This document shows, piece after piece, positions 8,661-18,441 of a stretch of 64,000 bases of DNA (its first letter is position 1; the number at the start of each line of letters is the position of its first letter). Below the pieces are notes generated by a model. The model saw only the letters and a program-made list of their open reading frames with translations, was not told the origin of the DNA and made no database searches. Source of the stretch: Flavobacterium limnophilum (lineage in GTDB: Bacteria; Bacteroidota; Bacteroidia; Flavobacteriales; Flavobacteriaceae). Made by a program: the position numbers and the translations under genes. The stretch lies in NCBI RefSeq assembly GCF_027111315.2, contig NZ_CP114289.2:2294001-2358000 (forward strand), in the 5' to 3' direction.

Positions 8661-10400
8661 TTAAAATAAAGGTGTATCTGATTTTGGTTTAATCAAAGGC
8701 ATTTCAACTTTTAGCATAACAGGCATAGGAAAGTCAACACCCATTAATATTGCTTCTCCAGAACCCAAAACAGGTAGAAATGATAATGTATCTCGATTAG
8801 CTGATGAACAAGCATTGGCAATAGCTTCTTTGTCCTGATGATTTATTAATCTATGAGTAATAAATGTTCCTATTTGACTTAATGTACCATTTGGAATGTC
8901 TCTAGGCATCTGTGTAGCAATGCAAAGAAATAAACCATATTTTCTACACTCTTTTGCTATACTATCAAATGAACTTAGTTCTGTGGTTTCAAAATATTCA
9001 TCTTTTACTTTCTTGTTTAAAAATTGATGTGCTTCGTCAATAAATAAGACTAAAGGTTTCTCTTTAAAAGTGCCAATTCTAGATTTGTTTAGTAAATATT
9101 TACCAATAGCATTTGCTAAAATCTCTCTTGACTGAAAATTAAACGGAACATTCTCAAATCCAATTCTTAAAATACATTTAGTTTCATCTTTTATAAAACT
9201 TTCAATCATTTCTATTATATCTACCTCATCAACAATAGAATTGAAGCCAAACATTTTTTTGAAATCATTATCATTTATCGTATTATTAATTCTCATGATT
9301 AGACTTGTACTATTTCCGAAATTTCTTCCATCTTGAAAAGTTTGCCAACGGTCACCATTTATTTGATAACATTCATTTATAATTTGTTGAGACAATTTGT
9401 TTATGTCAAAAAAGCTTGAATTATCGTCTTCAATTTCAGTTTTATAAATGTAATGTGCATTATTGTACGGTCTTGTTTCATTTCCGCATTTAACAACGCA
9501 ACCATTCTCAATTACTAAGTCTTTATCTTTTATTTTAAATGTAATTCTTTCTTCAGCTATCGAGTGCGCATACTTATCTTTATCTCTAAGCATGCAATGT
9601 GCAATTTTCAAAGATTTTATAGCTTCAAGTAAAATAGGTTGTTGTACCTGTCCAGATGGTCTAAATAAAACAAATAAGTCACCAATAGTTAACTTTGAAT
9701 AAGGAAAAAAAGATGAAGTAGCAATAACTGTTTTTGAAACTTTAGGATCTTCATCTAAGCTTGAATATTCTCCTGTTGCATCAATCAAAATAGATTTGCT
9801 ATTATTAATTTTTAGTGCTTCCAATAATTTACTAACAGTATAACTTTTACCACCACCTGTTGTTCCAACCACTGCACAATGTCTTCCAAAAATTGCTTGT
9901 TGTGATAATTGGACAATTGTTGATTTATCATAAGTTAATCTTCCTAACTCAATTACAGGAGCTGTATCTTTATGTTCTTTTTTTACTCCAAAACCTTTGA
10001 AATATCCTTTTATAAATTCAGAAGAACAAATAAATACTTTTGCACCAATCATCGGTAAGGAATTTAATCCTTTATCGATATTTGATGGTTCAAAAAGTTC
10101 AAAAGACAATAATATTTCTATTTTTCCAGTTGGATGAAATTCTTTTGTATTAAATGATTTTTCACTAAGTTCAAGTCGCTCTTTCTCAGGCAAACTTAAT
10201 TCAAGGATTTTACCTAAGAAACCATATTTCTCACCTTCAATTACAACATAGTTTCCAACTAAACCACCTTTTAATTCTTCACCGTAAAAAGTAAAAGATT
10301 TCATCAACACAGAAGAAGGAAAATGAACTTTTACATATTGAGGTGTAACTTGATTAATGTATCCAATAAAATGGCTATGATTAAATGGATTATTACTCAT
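8661..10400 (-). CDS. herA: HerA-type hexameric ATPase of a SIR2-HerA defence system
   Basis: A 579-residue FtsK-HerA superfamily ATPase. An N-terminal HAS-barrel-like beta domain (residues 1 to about 100) precedes the RecA-like core. Walker A is GTTGGGKS at 179-186 and Walker B with DEAH is in LVLFIDEAHQFL near 455. A sensor-like QMPRDIP segment is seen further on. It overlaps the upstream SIR2 gene by 8 bases. Published SIR2-HerA pairs form large complexes that degrade NAD+ or DNA on phage infection. That function is known for relatives and is inferred here from the pairing. Confidence 0.9.
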   Translation of the reverse strand: MSNNPFNHSHFIGYINQVTPQYVKVHFPSSVLMKSFTFYGEELKGGLVGNYVVIEGEKYGFLGKILELSLPEKERLELSEKSFNTKEFHPTGKIEILLSFELFEPSNIDKGLNSLPMIGAKVFICSSEFIKGYFKGFGVKKEHKDTAPVIELGRLTYDKSTIVQLSQQAIFGRHCAVVGTTGGGKSYTVSKLLEALKINNSKSILIDATGEYSSLDEDPKVSKTVIATSSFFPYSKLTIGDLFVLFRPSGQVQQPILLEAIKSLKIAHCMLRDKDKYAHSIAEERITFKIKDKDLVIENGCVVKCGNETRPYNNAHYIYKTEIEDDNSSFFDINKLSQQIINECYQINGDRWQTFQDGRNFGNSTSLIMRINNTINDNDFKKMFGFNSIVDEVDIIEMIESFIKDETKCILRIGFENVPFNFQSREILANAIGKYLLNKSRIGTFKEKPLVLFIDEAHQFLNKKVKDEYFETTELSSFDSIAKECRKYGLFLCIATQMPRDIPNGTLSQIGTFITHRLINHQDKEAIANACSSANRDTLSFLPVLGSGEAILMGVDFPMPVMLKVEMPLIKPKSDTPLF

Positions 10401-11694
10401 GCTTTGAACTGTTTAAATTGAGAATAATCTTTTTTGCATCCTCTTGATTGTACGATTTTAAATCAGGATAATATTTAGCAAAGTCATCAAAGACTTCGTC
10501 AACTAATACGATGTTGTTATGAATTTTAGCTGCTTCAAAAATTGGGTTAAATGACTTTGACCAATTATCAATTTGTTTGTTTACAACCATTAGTTGAAAT
10601 CCTGGGTTTTGTTCTAAAGCTTCAACAATAGCCGTTACAATATGTTTATCGTTAAAACTAAAACCAATACAAATCAACAATGTATTTTCATTTCTAACAT
10701 TTTGTTGGAAACGTGACATCATTTCAAAATATGGCTGCTCATAAGAACTTTCATATTTACTATCTTTTGGATAAATCATTAATGATTTATCAGGTTCATC
10801 TTTTTGAATAATTTGGTTTTCTTCATTGGTCCAATCAACTGAACCATGTGGCTTATATAAATGAAATACTTTTTGAATGAAATTGTCTTCTTCTTTTACA
10901 CGACTTGAATTTCTTGAGACTATATCCAGTTCAAAATTTCGACCACTGAAAGTTCTTGGATGTGAAAATGAGAAACCATCTATAATAGTAAAATTCTTTT
11001 TCCTACCAGCTTGCTCAAATAAAGTGTCATAGTTTAATGTGAAAATTTTAGCTCTAGGAAGTGTTACTTTACGCTTTGTTATTTTTTCAATAAAAAGAGA
11101 ATGTGGAGCATTTTCAGGTAATCTTAAAGTACAGTTTGTTTTTATAATATCTTCTATTTTTTTGATTACATCCTCAATGACAATTTTTACTTTACCTTCA
11201 TCTGGAATATGCTCAACATAATTTTTAGAAATATTTGCTAAGGAAAGTAGCTTTTCCAAGTTTTTCACATATTGTTCTTCTTCACCTTCATTTTTAAACT
11301 TATCTTCATACTTTACTAACTTACAAAATCCGTGAAGTGTTTCGTCCGAAATTACTTCTTTGACATCATCCCATAGTTGAGCTAATAATCTTCCTTTTCG
11401 TTCTTTAGTTTCTTCTCCAATTTGAATATCCTTTCCAATACCAACTGAAGAGCCAGCTCCAGTTAGTACTACTAAGTTTTCGAACTGATTATTCAAAAAT
11501 TCCGCATATTTCTCTCTCTTTTTAGAAATGGCAAACTTCAGTTTATCATCATAAGATGTTCCTTCATCAAACTTATGCAAATTACTATCAATATAAATGT
11601 TGCAATCAATTGTTTCATCAACTCCTTCTTGATCTGATTTTATTCTTTCTATTTCAACAGATTTTTTGCCATTTATATATATAAATTCTTTCAT
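10393..11694 (-). CDS. SIR2-domain NAD+-hydrolase-like defence protein paired with HerA
   Basis: A 433-residue protein with a beta-rich N-terminal extension (1-65) followed by a SIR2 fold. The NAD-binding motif is GAGSSVGIGKD (79-89), the conserved asparagine/aspartate lie in LNYDTLFE (221-223) and the catalytic histidine is in KPHGSVDW (His283). The motif LLICIGFSFNDKHI follows. All residues expected for NAD+ cleavage are present. It is the first gene of a tight leftward operon with HerA and two unknown genes. The whole block is AT-rich compared with the mob genes beside it, which supports acquisition as a unit. Confidence 0.9.
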   Translation of the reverse strand: MKEFIYINGKKSVEIERIKSDQEGVDETIDCNIYIDSNLHKFDEGTSYDDKLKFAISKKREKYAEFLNNQFENLVVLTGAGSSVGIGKDIQIGEETKERKGRLLAQLWDDVKEVISDETLHGFCKLVKYEDKFKNEGEEEQYVKNLEKLLSLANISKNYVEHIPDEGKVKIVIEDVIKKIEDIIKTNCTLRLPENAPHSLFIEKITKRKVTLPRAKIFTLNYDTLFEQAGRKKNFTIIDGFSFSHPRTFSGRNFELDIVSRNSSRVKEEDNFIQKVFHLYKPHGSVDWTNEENQIIQKDEPDKSLMIYPKDSKYESSYEQPYFEMMSRFQQNVRNENTLLICIGFSFNDKHIVTAIVEALEQNPGFQLMVVNKQIDNWSKSFNPIFEAAKIHNNIVLVDEVFDDFAKYYPDLKSYNQEDAKKIILNLNSSKHE

Positions 11695-11855
11695 GTCACT
11701 TAATAAATTAAGCCCGTAAATTAATCAATTTTTACAGATTTTATGCATAAAATATATAAAAAGTTATTCAACGAGATGATTTTTCCCCTGAGTTATATGT
11801 TTTCACATAATGGTAAGTCCTAAATAATCAATACAGATTAATAAACAAAATAGAA

Positions 11856-13856
11856 TTAACCTTCTTGCACCAAATGCTGTAAATCTGGATCCTTTTTGAT
11901 CCTTTCCAATTCAGTTTCGATAATTAGAACAATATCCCGTTTTATTTGCCTGTAATTAGCTTCTATTTCTTCTTTCATTTTATCTTTACCGTGTTCATCC
12001 ACGAAAGATAAAATCTCAGGTATCTTTTTATAAACTTTAGTTTCGGCAGCTACTTTAGCATTATCCACTACGATTTCAGCATTAAAAATTTTCTGTTCAA
12101 TACGCTCATCAAAATTATCCGAAACAGCTCCCACAAACATTCCTTGTGTAAGAGTCGAAATTTTGGATGCAGGGATAAGACTGTCCAACTGGGTCGAAAT
12201 GGAGGTAGATTTATCGCTTCTATTGATAGTCAGGCTTTGTCTTTTCTGTAATACTTTGCCAAAACGTTCTGATAAACTTTTAGCAGTCTCTCCAACAACT
12301 TGTCCGCTAAAAATATTACCAACCGTATTTTGAATAACTTTACTTTCTTTGTCACCATAATCACGGGTTAATTGGGAATAATCCTGAAACCCCAAACAAA
12401 CGGCTACTTTATTGCTTCTGGCAGTGGCAATCAGATTATCCAATCCTCTAAAGTATATAGTTGGTAATTCATCAATAATGACTGAACTTTTTAGTTTTCC
12501 TTTCTTGTTTATCAGTTTTATGATTCTAGAATTATACAACCCCAATGCAGCCGAATAGATATTCTGCCTATCGGGATTATTACCAACGCAAAGTATTTTC
12601 GGTTCATTTGGATTATTGATATCTAATGAGAAGTCATCTCCTGTCATTACCCAATAAAGTTGTGGTGAAATCATTCTTGATAGAGGAATTTTAGCGGAAG
12701 CTATCTGTCCTTGCAACTGGTCTTGTGCCCCACCTTGCCACGCATCCATAAAAGGTGACAAATAATTTTCGAGATCTGAATAAGAAGTAAGGATGGTAAA
12801 TACATCTGCGTATTTCTTATTGAGCAACTCAATGGCGTGAGGAAATGTACAGTACTTTCCGTTATCATATATTTTTAGAAACCAGATAATGGCGGCTAAC
12901 AAGATTATCGGAGATTCCACAAAGAAATCTCCCTGCTTTTGTATCCAACTTCGGTTAAGGTTTAGCATAATGGTATAAGCCGACTCATAAGCATCTGATA
13001 TGTCCGTCATAAAATTTGGATTGATGGGATTACAACGGTGGCTTCTTCGCGGGTCATCGAAATTAATGACATAGAATTTTGGCTCTACTTTATACTTATC
13101 GGCATGCTTCAGCAAATGATTGTAGGCGATGGTAGAAAGGTCATCAAATTTAAAATCATAAATGTACATCGAAAACCCCTTTTCAATATGCTGCTTGATG
13201 TAATTGTTTATTACGGCATAACTTTTACCCGATCCTGGTGTACCCAAAACAATGGAAGCTCTAAAAGGGTTTACTACGTTAATCCATCCCTCATTCCATT
13301 TGCCTTTATAATAAAACGTGGTTGGAAGATTAACGGAATATTCATTTTTCATCAATTTGGTTTCTTGCATAAAACTTTCGTTCTCGTTATTGAAGACATC
13401 ATCCATTAGGTTGGTACGGAGTAAACGACTAATCCATACACCAGCCACCATTAAAGCAATGTAACCTAGTGAAGTTGTCAGAATATATAAAGATGTTGCC
13501 ATTCCTGAAGATAGTCGTAATAATGGAGTATTCAAAAAGAAAAGAACAAAACCGATTGTTAAGGCTGAGTAGATTTTGGTCCAGGTTATCTTTTCATTTT
13601 TTACTCCCTTGGTTCCCAAACAACTTAATGCGAGTAAAACCAAAGCAAAGAGTTTGGAATATAAAGTATTGGAAAACAAGCTTGCTGTCCGTTGAAAATT
13701 ACCTAATATTTTGTTGATTAGTTCAAGTGTCCAACCCCGTTCCAAAAAAAAGCCATAACAAAACCAGTAAAAGTGCATTAATACCAGCTGGATGCTGACT
13801 GCACGCATAAAAGCCATTATTTTGGCCAGTCCTCTTACATCGTCCTCTCCTTGCAT
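11856..13856 (-). CDS. mobC: MobC/TraG-like type IV coupling protein (VirD4 family)
   Basis: A 666-residue membrane-anchored ATPase that brings the relaxase-DNA complex to the mating channel. Four hydrophobic segments lie in the first 145 residues (about 20-37, 68-82, 97-110 and 122-142). Walker A is GTPGSGKS at about 205-212, Walker B lies in SSVIIDELPTIYF, and a coupling-protein motif GFQDYSQL follows. The C-terminal 60 residues are charged and helical. It stands last in the mobA-mobB-mobC order, as in CTnDOT-like elements. Confidence 0.92.
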   Translation of the reverse strand: MQGEDDVRGLAKIMAFMRAVSIQLVLMHFYWFCYGFFLERGWTLELINKILGNFQRTASLFSNTLYSKLFALVLLALSCLGTKGVKNEKITWTKIYSALTIGFVLFFLNTPLLRLSSGMATSLYILTTSLGYIALMVAGVWISRLLRTNLMDDVFNNENESFMQETKLMKNEYSVNLPTTFYYKGKWNEGWINVVNPFRASIVLGTPGSGKSYAVINNYIKQHIEKGFSMYIYDFKFDDLSTIAYNHLLKHADKYKVEPKFYVINFDDPRRSHRCNPINPNFMTDISDAYESAYTIMLNLNRSWIQKQGDFFVESPIILLAAIIWFLKIYDNGKYCTFPHAIELLNKKYADVFTILTSYSDLENYLSPFMDAWQGGAQDQLQGQIASAKIPLSRMISPQLYWVMTGDDFSLDINNPNEPKILCVGNNPDRQNIYSAALGLYNSRIIKLINKKGKLKSSVIIDELPTIYFRGLDNLIATARSNKVAVCLGFQDYSQLTRDYGDKESKVIQNTVGNIFSGQVVGETAKSLSERFGKVLQKRQSLTINRSDKSTSISTQLDSLIPASKISTLTQGMFVGAVSDNFDERIEQKIFNAEIVVDNAKVAAETKVYKKIPEILSFVDEHGKDKMKEEIEANYRQIKRDIVLIIETELERIKKDPDLQHLVQEG

Positions 13857-13983
13857 ATTTTAATGAATTGAATGTTGCAGCTGAATGTAGAACAAAAACA
13901 AAATCCTTGACAGCATAAGGAACTAGATGGCTGTCAGTGGCACTATTTGGCTATTTGAACATTGAATAGGTGAAAGAGAAAAT

Positions 13984-15300
13984 CTATTTTTGGTCTCCAT
14001 TTCTTCTGCGTTTCTTCTTTTTATTCATTTGGTTGGCAAATTTTTGTTCTTCATAATCTTCGCCCTGCGCTTGAGGCAGTAATCCACCCATTGCTTCAAT
14101 TAATCCAAGATTATCATTGCTATTCTCAGTTTGTCTTTGATTAAGAAAATCAAAAAGTTCGTGAGGTTGAGCTGTTTCTGTTGGTGGATTTTCTTTTTTA
14201 ATGGATGATAAATGAATGGAGTCATCCTTCATCATTTCTGGGCGTTTTTCAGTATTTCCATCTTTCCACCAATCATTGAAAACGTTGGCAGAAAGATTTT
14301 TGTCTAATTGTGAGCCATTCCAAACGGTACGGGATTCGTGGTCAATAAAAGTCATTCCATAAATACGTCCTTCTTTGTTCCGACGGACAACCATATTAAT
14401 TCCTTGCTCCAGTAATTGTTTCTTGAATTCAGTTTCACTGGGAGTTGTATACATAGCTATTTCAATGGTGTTTTTTAGTACCGTTTTTGCTTGTGACGCT
14501 TTCATCTTTTCTTTCGATTTCCCAAAATGTTTTTGTAAATTTTCCAAACCTGCATAGCGACCAAAGCGTGATGCCTTGAACGGATTACTAGCTTTTTCTC
14601 CCAGCTCGTTCAATGCAAAATAGACCAATCCCTGTTTAGGCTGACCGTTTACTTCTCCTTTTACTTCCTCAGTGGTAATGTTAAAAAGGGAAAGTAGTGC
14701 ACTATAAGCTCCCAAACTTTGGTACTCGTAATACTTTGGTAAGTGTCGAACTACTGAAGCTATCTGGCTCTTTACATTAACTTCTTTATAATCTACTGGT
14801 CTGAAAATTGCTTCTTTTGGATTGCGTTCTTTTTCCGTTGCCGGTAGTAGTTCATAATGTTGTTCCAATGTACGGCAGGCATTCATGGAACGTAATTTTT
14901 CATAAGAATCCGATATTTTTTTACCGTTACGATCTACACATGTTGATACAATGTGAATGTGAGTTCGTTCAATGTCGGTATGTTTGAAAACTACATAAGG
15001 CTGTTCACCATAACCCATGAGTTCCATATAATCTTTGGCTAGCAGTTTAAAGCTTTCATCATTTACCTGATCTCTCGGGTCGGGATTGAGCGATATATGC
15101 AAAACAGGCTTTTCCGTTCGCTTGTTTGCAATTAGATAAGGTTCAAATGAACTGTGTAATTGAGCAACGGTATAATTTCCATTGATGGTTTCTCTCATTC
15201 GATGGGTTGCCAATACCTCCCCTTTTTCCGTATCAACTTTCAGTTGATTATAAGAAAGTGCACCAATCATATTTGCTCCACGATTAATCTTGGCTATCAT
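13984..15300 (-). CDS. mobB: MobB relaxase/mobilization nuclease
   Basis: A 438-residue relaxase that nicks at oriT and stays attached to the transferred strand. The metal-binding HIH motif is in ERTHIHIVST (His114, His116) and another conserved histidine is at 107. A candidate catalytic tyrosine lies in the N-terminal segment ALSYNQL (Tyr17). The C-terminal tail is basic (KKKKRRRNG). Its start overlaps mobA by 17 bases, so the two are translationally coupled. It belongs to the Bacteroidota relaxase group (PF03432-like). The tyrosine assignment is by position only. Confidence 0.92.
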   Translation of the reverse strand: MIAKINRGANMIGALSYNQLKVDTEKGEVLATHRMRETINGNYTVAQLHSSFEPYLIANKRTEKPVLHISLNPDPRDQVNDESFKLLAKDYMELMGYGEQPYVVFKHTDIERTHIHIVSTCVDRNGKKISDSYEKLRSMNACRTLEQHYELLPATEKERNPKEAIFRPVDYKEVNVKSQIASVVRHLPKYYEYQSLGAYSALLSLFNITTEEVKGEVNGQPKQGLVYFALNELGEKASNPFKASRFGRYAGLENLQKHFGKSKEKMKASQAKTVLKNTIEIAMYTTPSETEFKKQLLEQGINMVVRRNKEGRIYGMTFIDHESRTVWNGSQLDKNLSANVFNDWWKDGNTEKRPEMMKDDSIHLSSIKKENPPTETAQPHELFDFLNQRQTENSNDNLGLIEAMGGLLPQAQGEDYEEQKFANQMNKKKKRRRNGDQK

Positions 15301-15742
15301 TTTTTTGGTTTTTAATCAAATATTTGTTTTCAAACTCCTCAGTCAACTGCGTGATTTCACGGCATAACTTCGCTAATTCTACTGTTTGTTTTTCCAGTTT
15401 AAACAGATATGCCGCCGCTTTCTTTTCGGAAAAATTGCGATACAATAGTTTTACTATCTGATTGTAATTGACGCCAACGGAACGAAACTGACCATACAAA
15501 GTAGTTAACCGCATGTAATAATCCATTGCAGCTATATCTATTTTTACAGTTTTAATTTGCTTTTCAAACAAAATGGAAGTAATGAAATGAGCTTTATTAT
15601 CTGCACCTGAAGCTTCAAAAAGGGAAAGGAATTTAGCATTTTCCTCGTCCGTAAGACGAAAAACATAACGGTGGATGCTCGGATTCTTTTTAAGATTCCG
15701 ACCACCTTTATGCTTTCCATTGTTTTGTTCTCCATTCATCAT
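15284..15742 (-). CDS. mobA: MobA relaxosome accessory protein
   Basis: A 152-residue basic protein, the first gene of the leftward mob operon. I chose ATG 15742; an in-frame TTG lies one codon upstream. An N-terminal ribbon-helix-helix-like segment contains YVFRLTDEENAKFLSLFEASG. A helical C-terminal half has a FRSVGVNYNQIVKLL motif shared with MobC-type nick accessory proteins (DUF5712/bacterial mobilisation protein group). It probably binds oriT and helps the relaxase. The hairpin-rich DNA just upstream (15760-15940) is its likely target. Confidence 0.85.
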   Translation of the reverse strand: MMNGEQNNGKHKGGRNLKKNPSIHRYVFRLTDEENAKFLSLFEASGADNKAHFITSILFEKQIKTVKIDIAAMDYYMRLTTLYGQFRSVGVNYNQIVKLLYRNFSEKKAAAYLFKLEKQTVELAKLCREITQLTEEFENKYLIKNQKNDSQD

Positions 15743-15759
15743 CAATCCATTTTAATATT

Positions 15760-15940
15760 TTACAAAACACCGACTTCGGAGGATGTTTTAAGCCCCTGCA
15801 AGGGCAAGTTGTTTTGAGGCACGGAATTCATTTCGAGTGCCTCAAAACACAACTTGCTCTGTTCTGTCGAACAGATAATCCGTCCGCCTGTCGACGGAAC
15901 CGGATTGAATAAAGCAGGGAAAAACGGCTTAGTGCCGTTC
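15760..15940. other. Candidate oriT: three successive inverted repeats upstream of mobA
   Basis: Three stems lie close together. The first is CAAGTTGTTTTGAGGCA (15805-15821) against TGCCTCAAAACACAACTTG (15838-15856), a 17-bp stem with a two-base bulge. The second is CTGTTC (15858-15863) against GAACAG (15868-15873). The third is AACGGC (15923-15928) against GCCGTT (15934-15939). Dense inverted repeats directly upstream of mobA are typical for origins of transfer. The nic site cannot be placed from sequence alone. An open frame here (15760-16173, leftward) has no recognisable family and follows the repeats, so it is not called. Confidence 0.55.
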
Positions 15941-16043
15941 CCGTTAATGCCCCAATATTGATTTGATTCATGCATTTGAATTACTTTGATTAAGATTACA
16001 CAAAGTAAACCATTGAATGCAAAACCATTATGAGCTAAGGAAT

Positions 16044-16078
16044 TGCCAAACATTGCCAATAAATGCCAAACATTGCCA
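16044..16078. repeat. Two 15-bp direct repeats in the mobA-traA intergenic region
   Basis: TGCCAAACATTGCCA occurs at 16044-16058 and again at 16064-16078, a 20-bp period of about two helical turns, with internal TTGCCA/TGCCAA echoes. The repeats lie between the candidate oriT and the ParA-like gene. They could be binding sites for a relaxosome or partition-like protein. The rest of the 690-base gap (15941-16435) shows no gene. Confidence 0.6.
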
Positions 16079-16435
16079 TAATAATAAAAGCACCCATATA
16101 GCTCTATTTCTTTGTACTTATAAATGGACATAAGGTTATAAATAGCTATTTGGGTAACAACATAACTACGCAACTACTGTCGTAGAAAAGTATGACCATA
16201 GAATTATAATTAGGTATGCATTGAAATAGCCAATTATGAACTTAAGCACAAAGAAATTCAGGTACATACACTAGTCTGTTGGTAAAAACCTACCTGTGTA
16301 CATACGGTTGTAAAAACAGATGCAGCAACATAAATAGTTTGGTATATAAGTGCCTAACCATATACTGCTGACCAGAGTGACAATCATATATAGGAACAGG
16401 AATACTTACATAAATAATTAAAAAATAATTAAAAG

Positions 16436-17203
16436 ATGAATTCAAAAAACAAAACAGTATTTATCGCTTTTTCTTCCCAAAAAGGCGGTGTCGGAAAAAG
16501 TACTTTTACAACATTGGTTGCAAGCACCTTGCACTATAGATTGGGCTATAATGTCGCAGTATTTGATGCCGATTTTCCACAACATAGTTTGATGAAAATG
16601 AAATCCCGTGATTTGGCAATGGTAATGGAAAATGAGCATTTGAAAAGGTTGGCGTACAAACAATTTACCACCATCAACAAAAAAGCTTATCCGATTATGC
16701 AACACAAAGCCGAAAGTGTATTGGAAGCAGCTCAGGAATTTTTAAATGCTTCTTCAGCAACTGTTGATGTAGTATTCTTTGATCTCCCTGGAACGGTAAA
16801 CACTCCTGGTATTTTGAAAGCACTGGCCGGAATGCATCATATTTTTACGCCCATTACTGCTGACCGTCTGGTAATGGAAAGTACACTGATTTTTACACAG
16901 CTTCTACAGGATGTGATTATGAAAAAAGGGGAAACTTCCATTGAAACCATTAATCTGTTTTGGAATCAGGTGGATGGAAGGGAAAGTACACCTTTATATG
17001 AGATTTATAACAAGCTCATTGAGCAATTGGGATTAAGTCTTATGGAAAGCCAAATCAAGAACAGCACCCGTTTTCGAAAAGAAGGTGAAGAGAATAGCAA
17101 AACCACATTTCGTTCTACTGTAATGCCTCCCGATGAACGCTTAATGAAAGCTTGCCATTTAGACCAGTTTATAAAGGAATTTTTAAAGATCATTCAATCA
17201 TAG
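16436..17203 (+). CDS. traA: ParA-family ATPase (conjugal transfer protein TraA)
   Basis: A 255-residue ParA/MinD-type ATPase with the deviant Walker A SQKGGVGKST (about residues 14-23), Walker A' in VAVFDADFPQ and Walker B in VVFFDLPGTV. In Bacteroidota elements this gene opens the rightward tra operon and is called TraA. It may position the element or transfer machinery, but no partition partner ParB is seen. It is followed after four bases by a DUF3408 gene. Confidence 0.88.
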   Translation: MNSKNKTVFIAFSSQKGGVGKSTFTTLVASTLHYRLGYNVAVFDADFPQHSLMKMKSRDLAMVMENEHLKRLAYKQFTTINKKAYPIMQHKAESVLEAAQEFLNASSATVDVVFFDLPGTVNTPGILKALAGMHHIFTPITADRLVMESTLIFTQLLQDVIMKKGETSIETINLFWNQVDGRESTPLYEIYNKLIEQLGLSLMESQIKNSTRFRKEGEENSKTTFRSTVMPPDERLMKACHLDQFIKEFLKIIQS

Positions 17204-17207
17204 TGGT

Positions 17208-17642
17208 ATGGAGAAAGAGAACAAAAAAAAATCTACTCCAGAAATTAATGAGGAGTTGATGATGAACCTGATGGTCGATGGAGTGAAAAAGGATGGTTTA
17301 CAGCTTCCTCTAAAACAGATCGAAGAACAAGTTGAGGAAGCTATTAAGCCCACGGAGCTCCCAAGTGCAAAATCTGTGATTAAAGAAAAAAGCAGAAAAA
17401 GGACAAGCGAAATGGAGTACGAAAGTATTTTTTTCAAAAGACCCGATACCAATGCACGTGATGGAAAAACAGCCTATATCCGACCTGATTTTCACGAAAA
17501 ACTATCCCGAATTGTTCAAGTGATAGGCGAAGATAAAATAACTATTTATGCTTATTTAGATAATTTGTTGAGCTACCATTTTCAAGAATTTGGAGAACAA
17601 ATAACCAAGAGTTTTAATGATAAATACAAACCTATTTTATAA
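17208..17642 (+). CDS. DUF3408 protein of the tra operon
   Basis: A 144-residue protein with an acidic, low-complexity N-terminal 65 residues. A compact C-terminal DUF3408 domain contains YIRPDFHEKLSRIVQVIG and TIYAYLDNLLSYHF, an arrangement like ribbon-helix-helix DNA-binding proteins. It lies four bases after traA and nine before traD, so one message is certain. The family is regular at this place in CTnDOT-like tra operons, where it is sometimes named TraB. A DNA-binding role is inferred. Confidence 0.8.
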   Translation: MEKENKKKSTPEINEELMMNLMVDGVKKDGLQLPLKQIEEQVEEAIKPTELPSAKSVIKEKSRKRTSEMEYESIFFKRPDTNARDGKTAYIRPDFHEKLSRIVQVIGEDKITIYAYLDNLLSYHFQEFGEQITKSFNDKYKPIL

Positions 17643-17650
17643 TAGACGAC

Positions 17651-18283
17651 ATGGAAATAGTAATAGTTATATGTCTGTTGATTGTTATTGCGCTATTGGT
17701 GGAGGATAAGATTGTTATCAGGAAAAAGAAGGTGCAAATCCCAACCCAGAAAAAATCCAATCCGAATCTACCCGATATTATGGGGCAGCCCAAACCAATG
17801 AGAAGTCTTTCAGTGCCAAAAAGTGCCACTGAAAGCCCAAATAAAAAGCAGGAACAGGAAACAGATAATTTTGGTTTTGAAATCGACGATGAAGATGTTG
17901 ACATACAAATTCCGCAGGAAGAACTGGATGAAGTTTTTGGAAATGCACCTGATTTGGAGGAAGAGGAAGAAGAATGGAACAGGTATGGAATATCCGGTGG
18001 GGATAACGGTTTTGCCCAAGGGGTTACCTTTGAAGAACTAAGCTCCGTGGGGATGCTGCTACAAAAAGAAAAATTGGAGCCATTTCAAAAGGAAACAGCA
18101 GTTGCTATAGTTCAGAAAATACAAGGAACCGAATTATTTAGCCTATTGGAAAGTTCCATGGAAAGTGCGTCCCGTAAAATAGCCGAGCTGTTGGACGGGA
18201 GCCTTTCTTTTGAAACGGATGCTGGTTCTTCCAGTTTGCGGAAAAATGATTTGGAGAATTTTGATATTGGGGAGTTTGTGTAG
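17651..18283 (+). CDS. traD: Conjugal transfer protein TraD-like
   Basis: A 210-residue protein with an N-terminal membrane helix (about residues 3-19, MEIVIVICLLIVIALLVED). A basic then very acidic linker (DLEEEEEEWNRYGISGG near 105) follows. The C-terminal domain has GVTFEELSSVGMLL and FSLLESSMESASRKIAELLDG. This matches the TraD proteins of Bacteroidota elements, which are unrelated to the F-plasmid coupling protein of the same name. Function is not established. It is the last gene before the XRE/ubiquitin-like island interrupts the tra order. Confidence 0.7.
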   Translation: MEIVIVICLLIVIALLVEDKIVIRKKKVQIPTQKKSNPNLPDIMGQPKPMRSLSVPKSATESPNKKQEQETDNFGFEIDDEDVDIQIPQEELDEVFGNAPDLEEEEEEWNRYGISGGDNGFAQGVTFEELSSVGMLLQKEKLEPFQKETAVAIVQKIQGTELFSLLESSMESASRKIAELLDGSLSFETDAGSSSLRKNDLENFDIGEFV

Positions 18284-18441
18284 GCAAGCTCTCTATTTTT
18301 GTAATTTGAATTAAATCTTTATATTATTAATTTATTGAAAAAACTATAATTAAGTGTTACAAAAACATAATCATTATCAAATGTTTTCTTTTTTACATGT
18401 CTGAAATAGTGGCGTTTATAATTGTATTTGAAAATAAATAA

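Noticed and set aside
15760..16173. 137-residue leftward open frame upstream of mobA
   Set aside because: It covers the inverted and direct repeats of the candidate oriT, has no recognisable domain and an irregular composition; it is more likely a by-product of the repeats.
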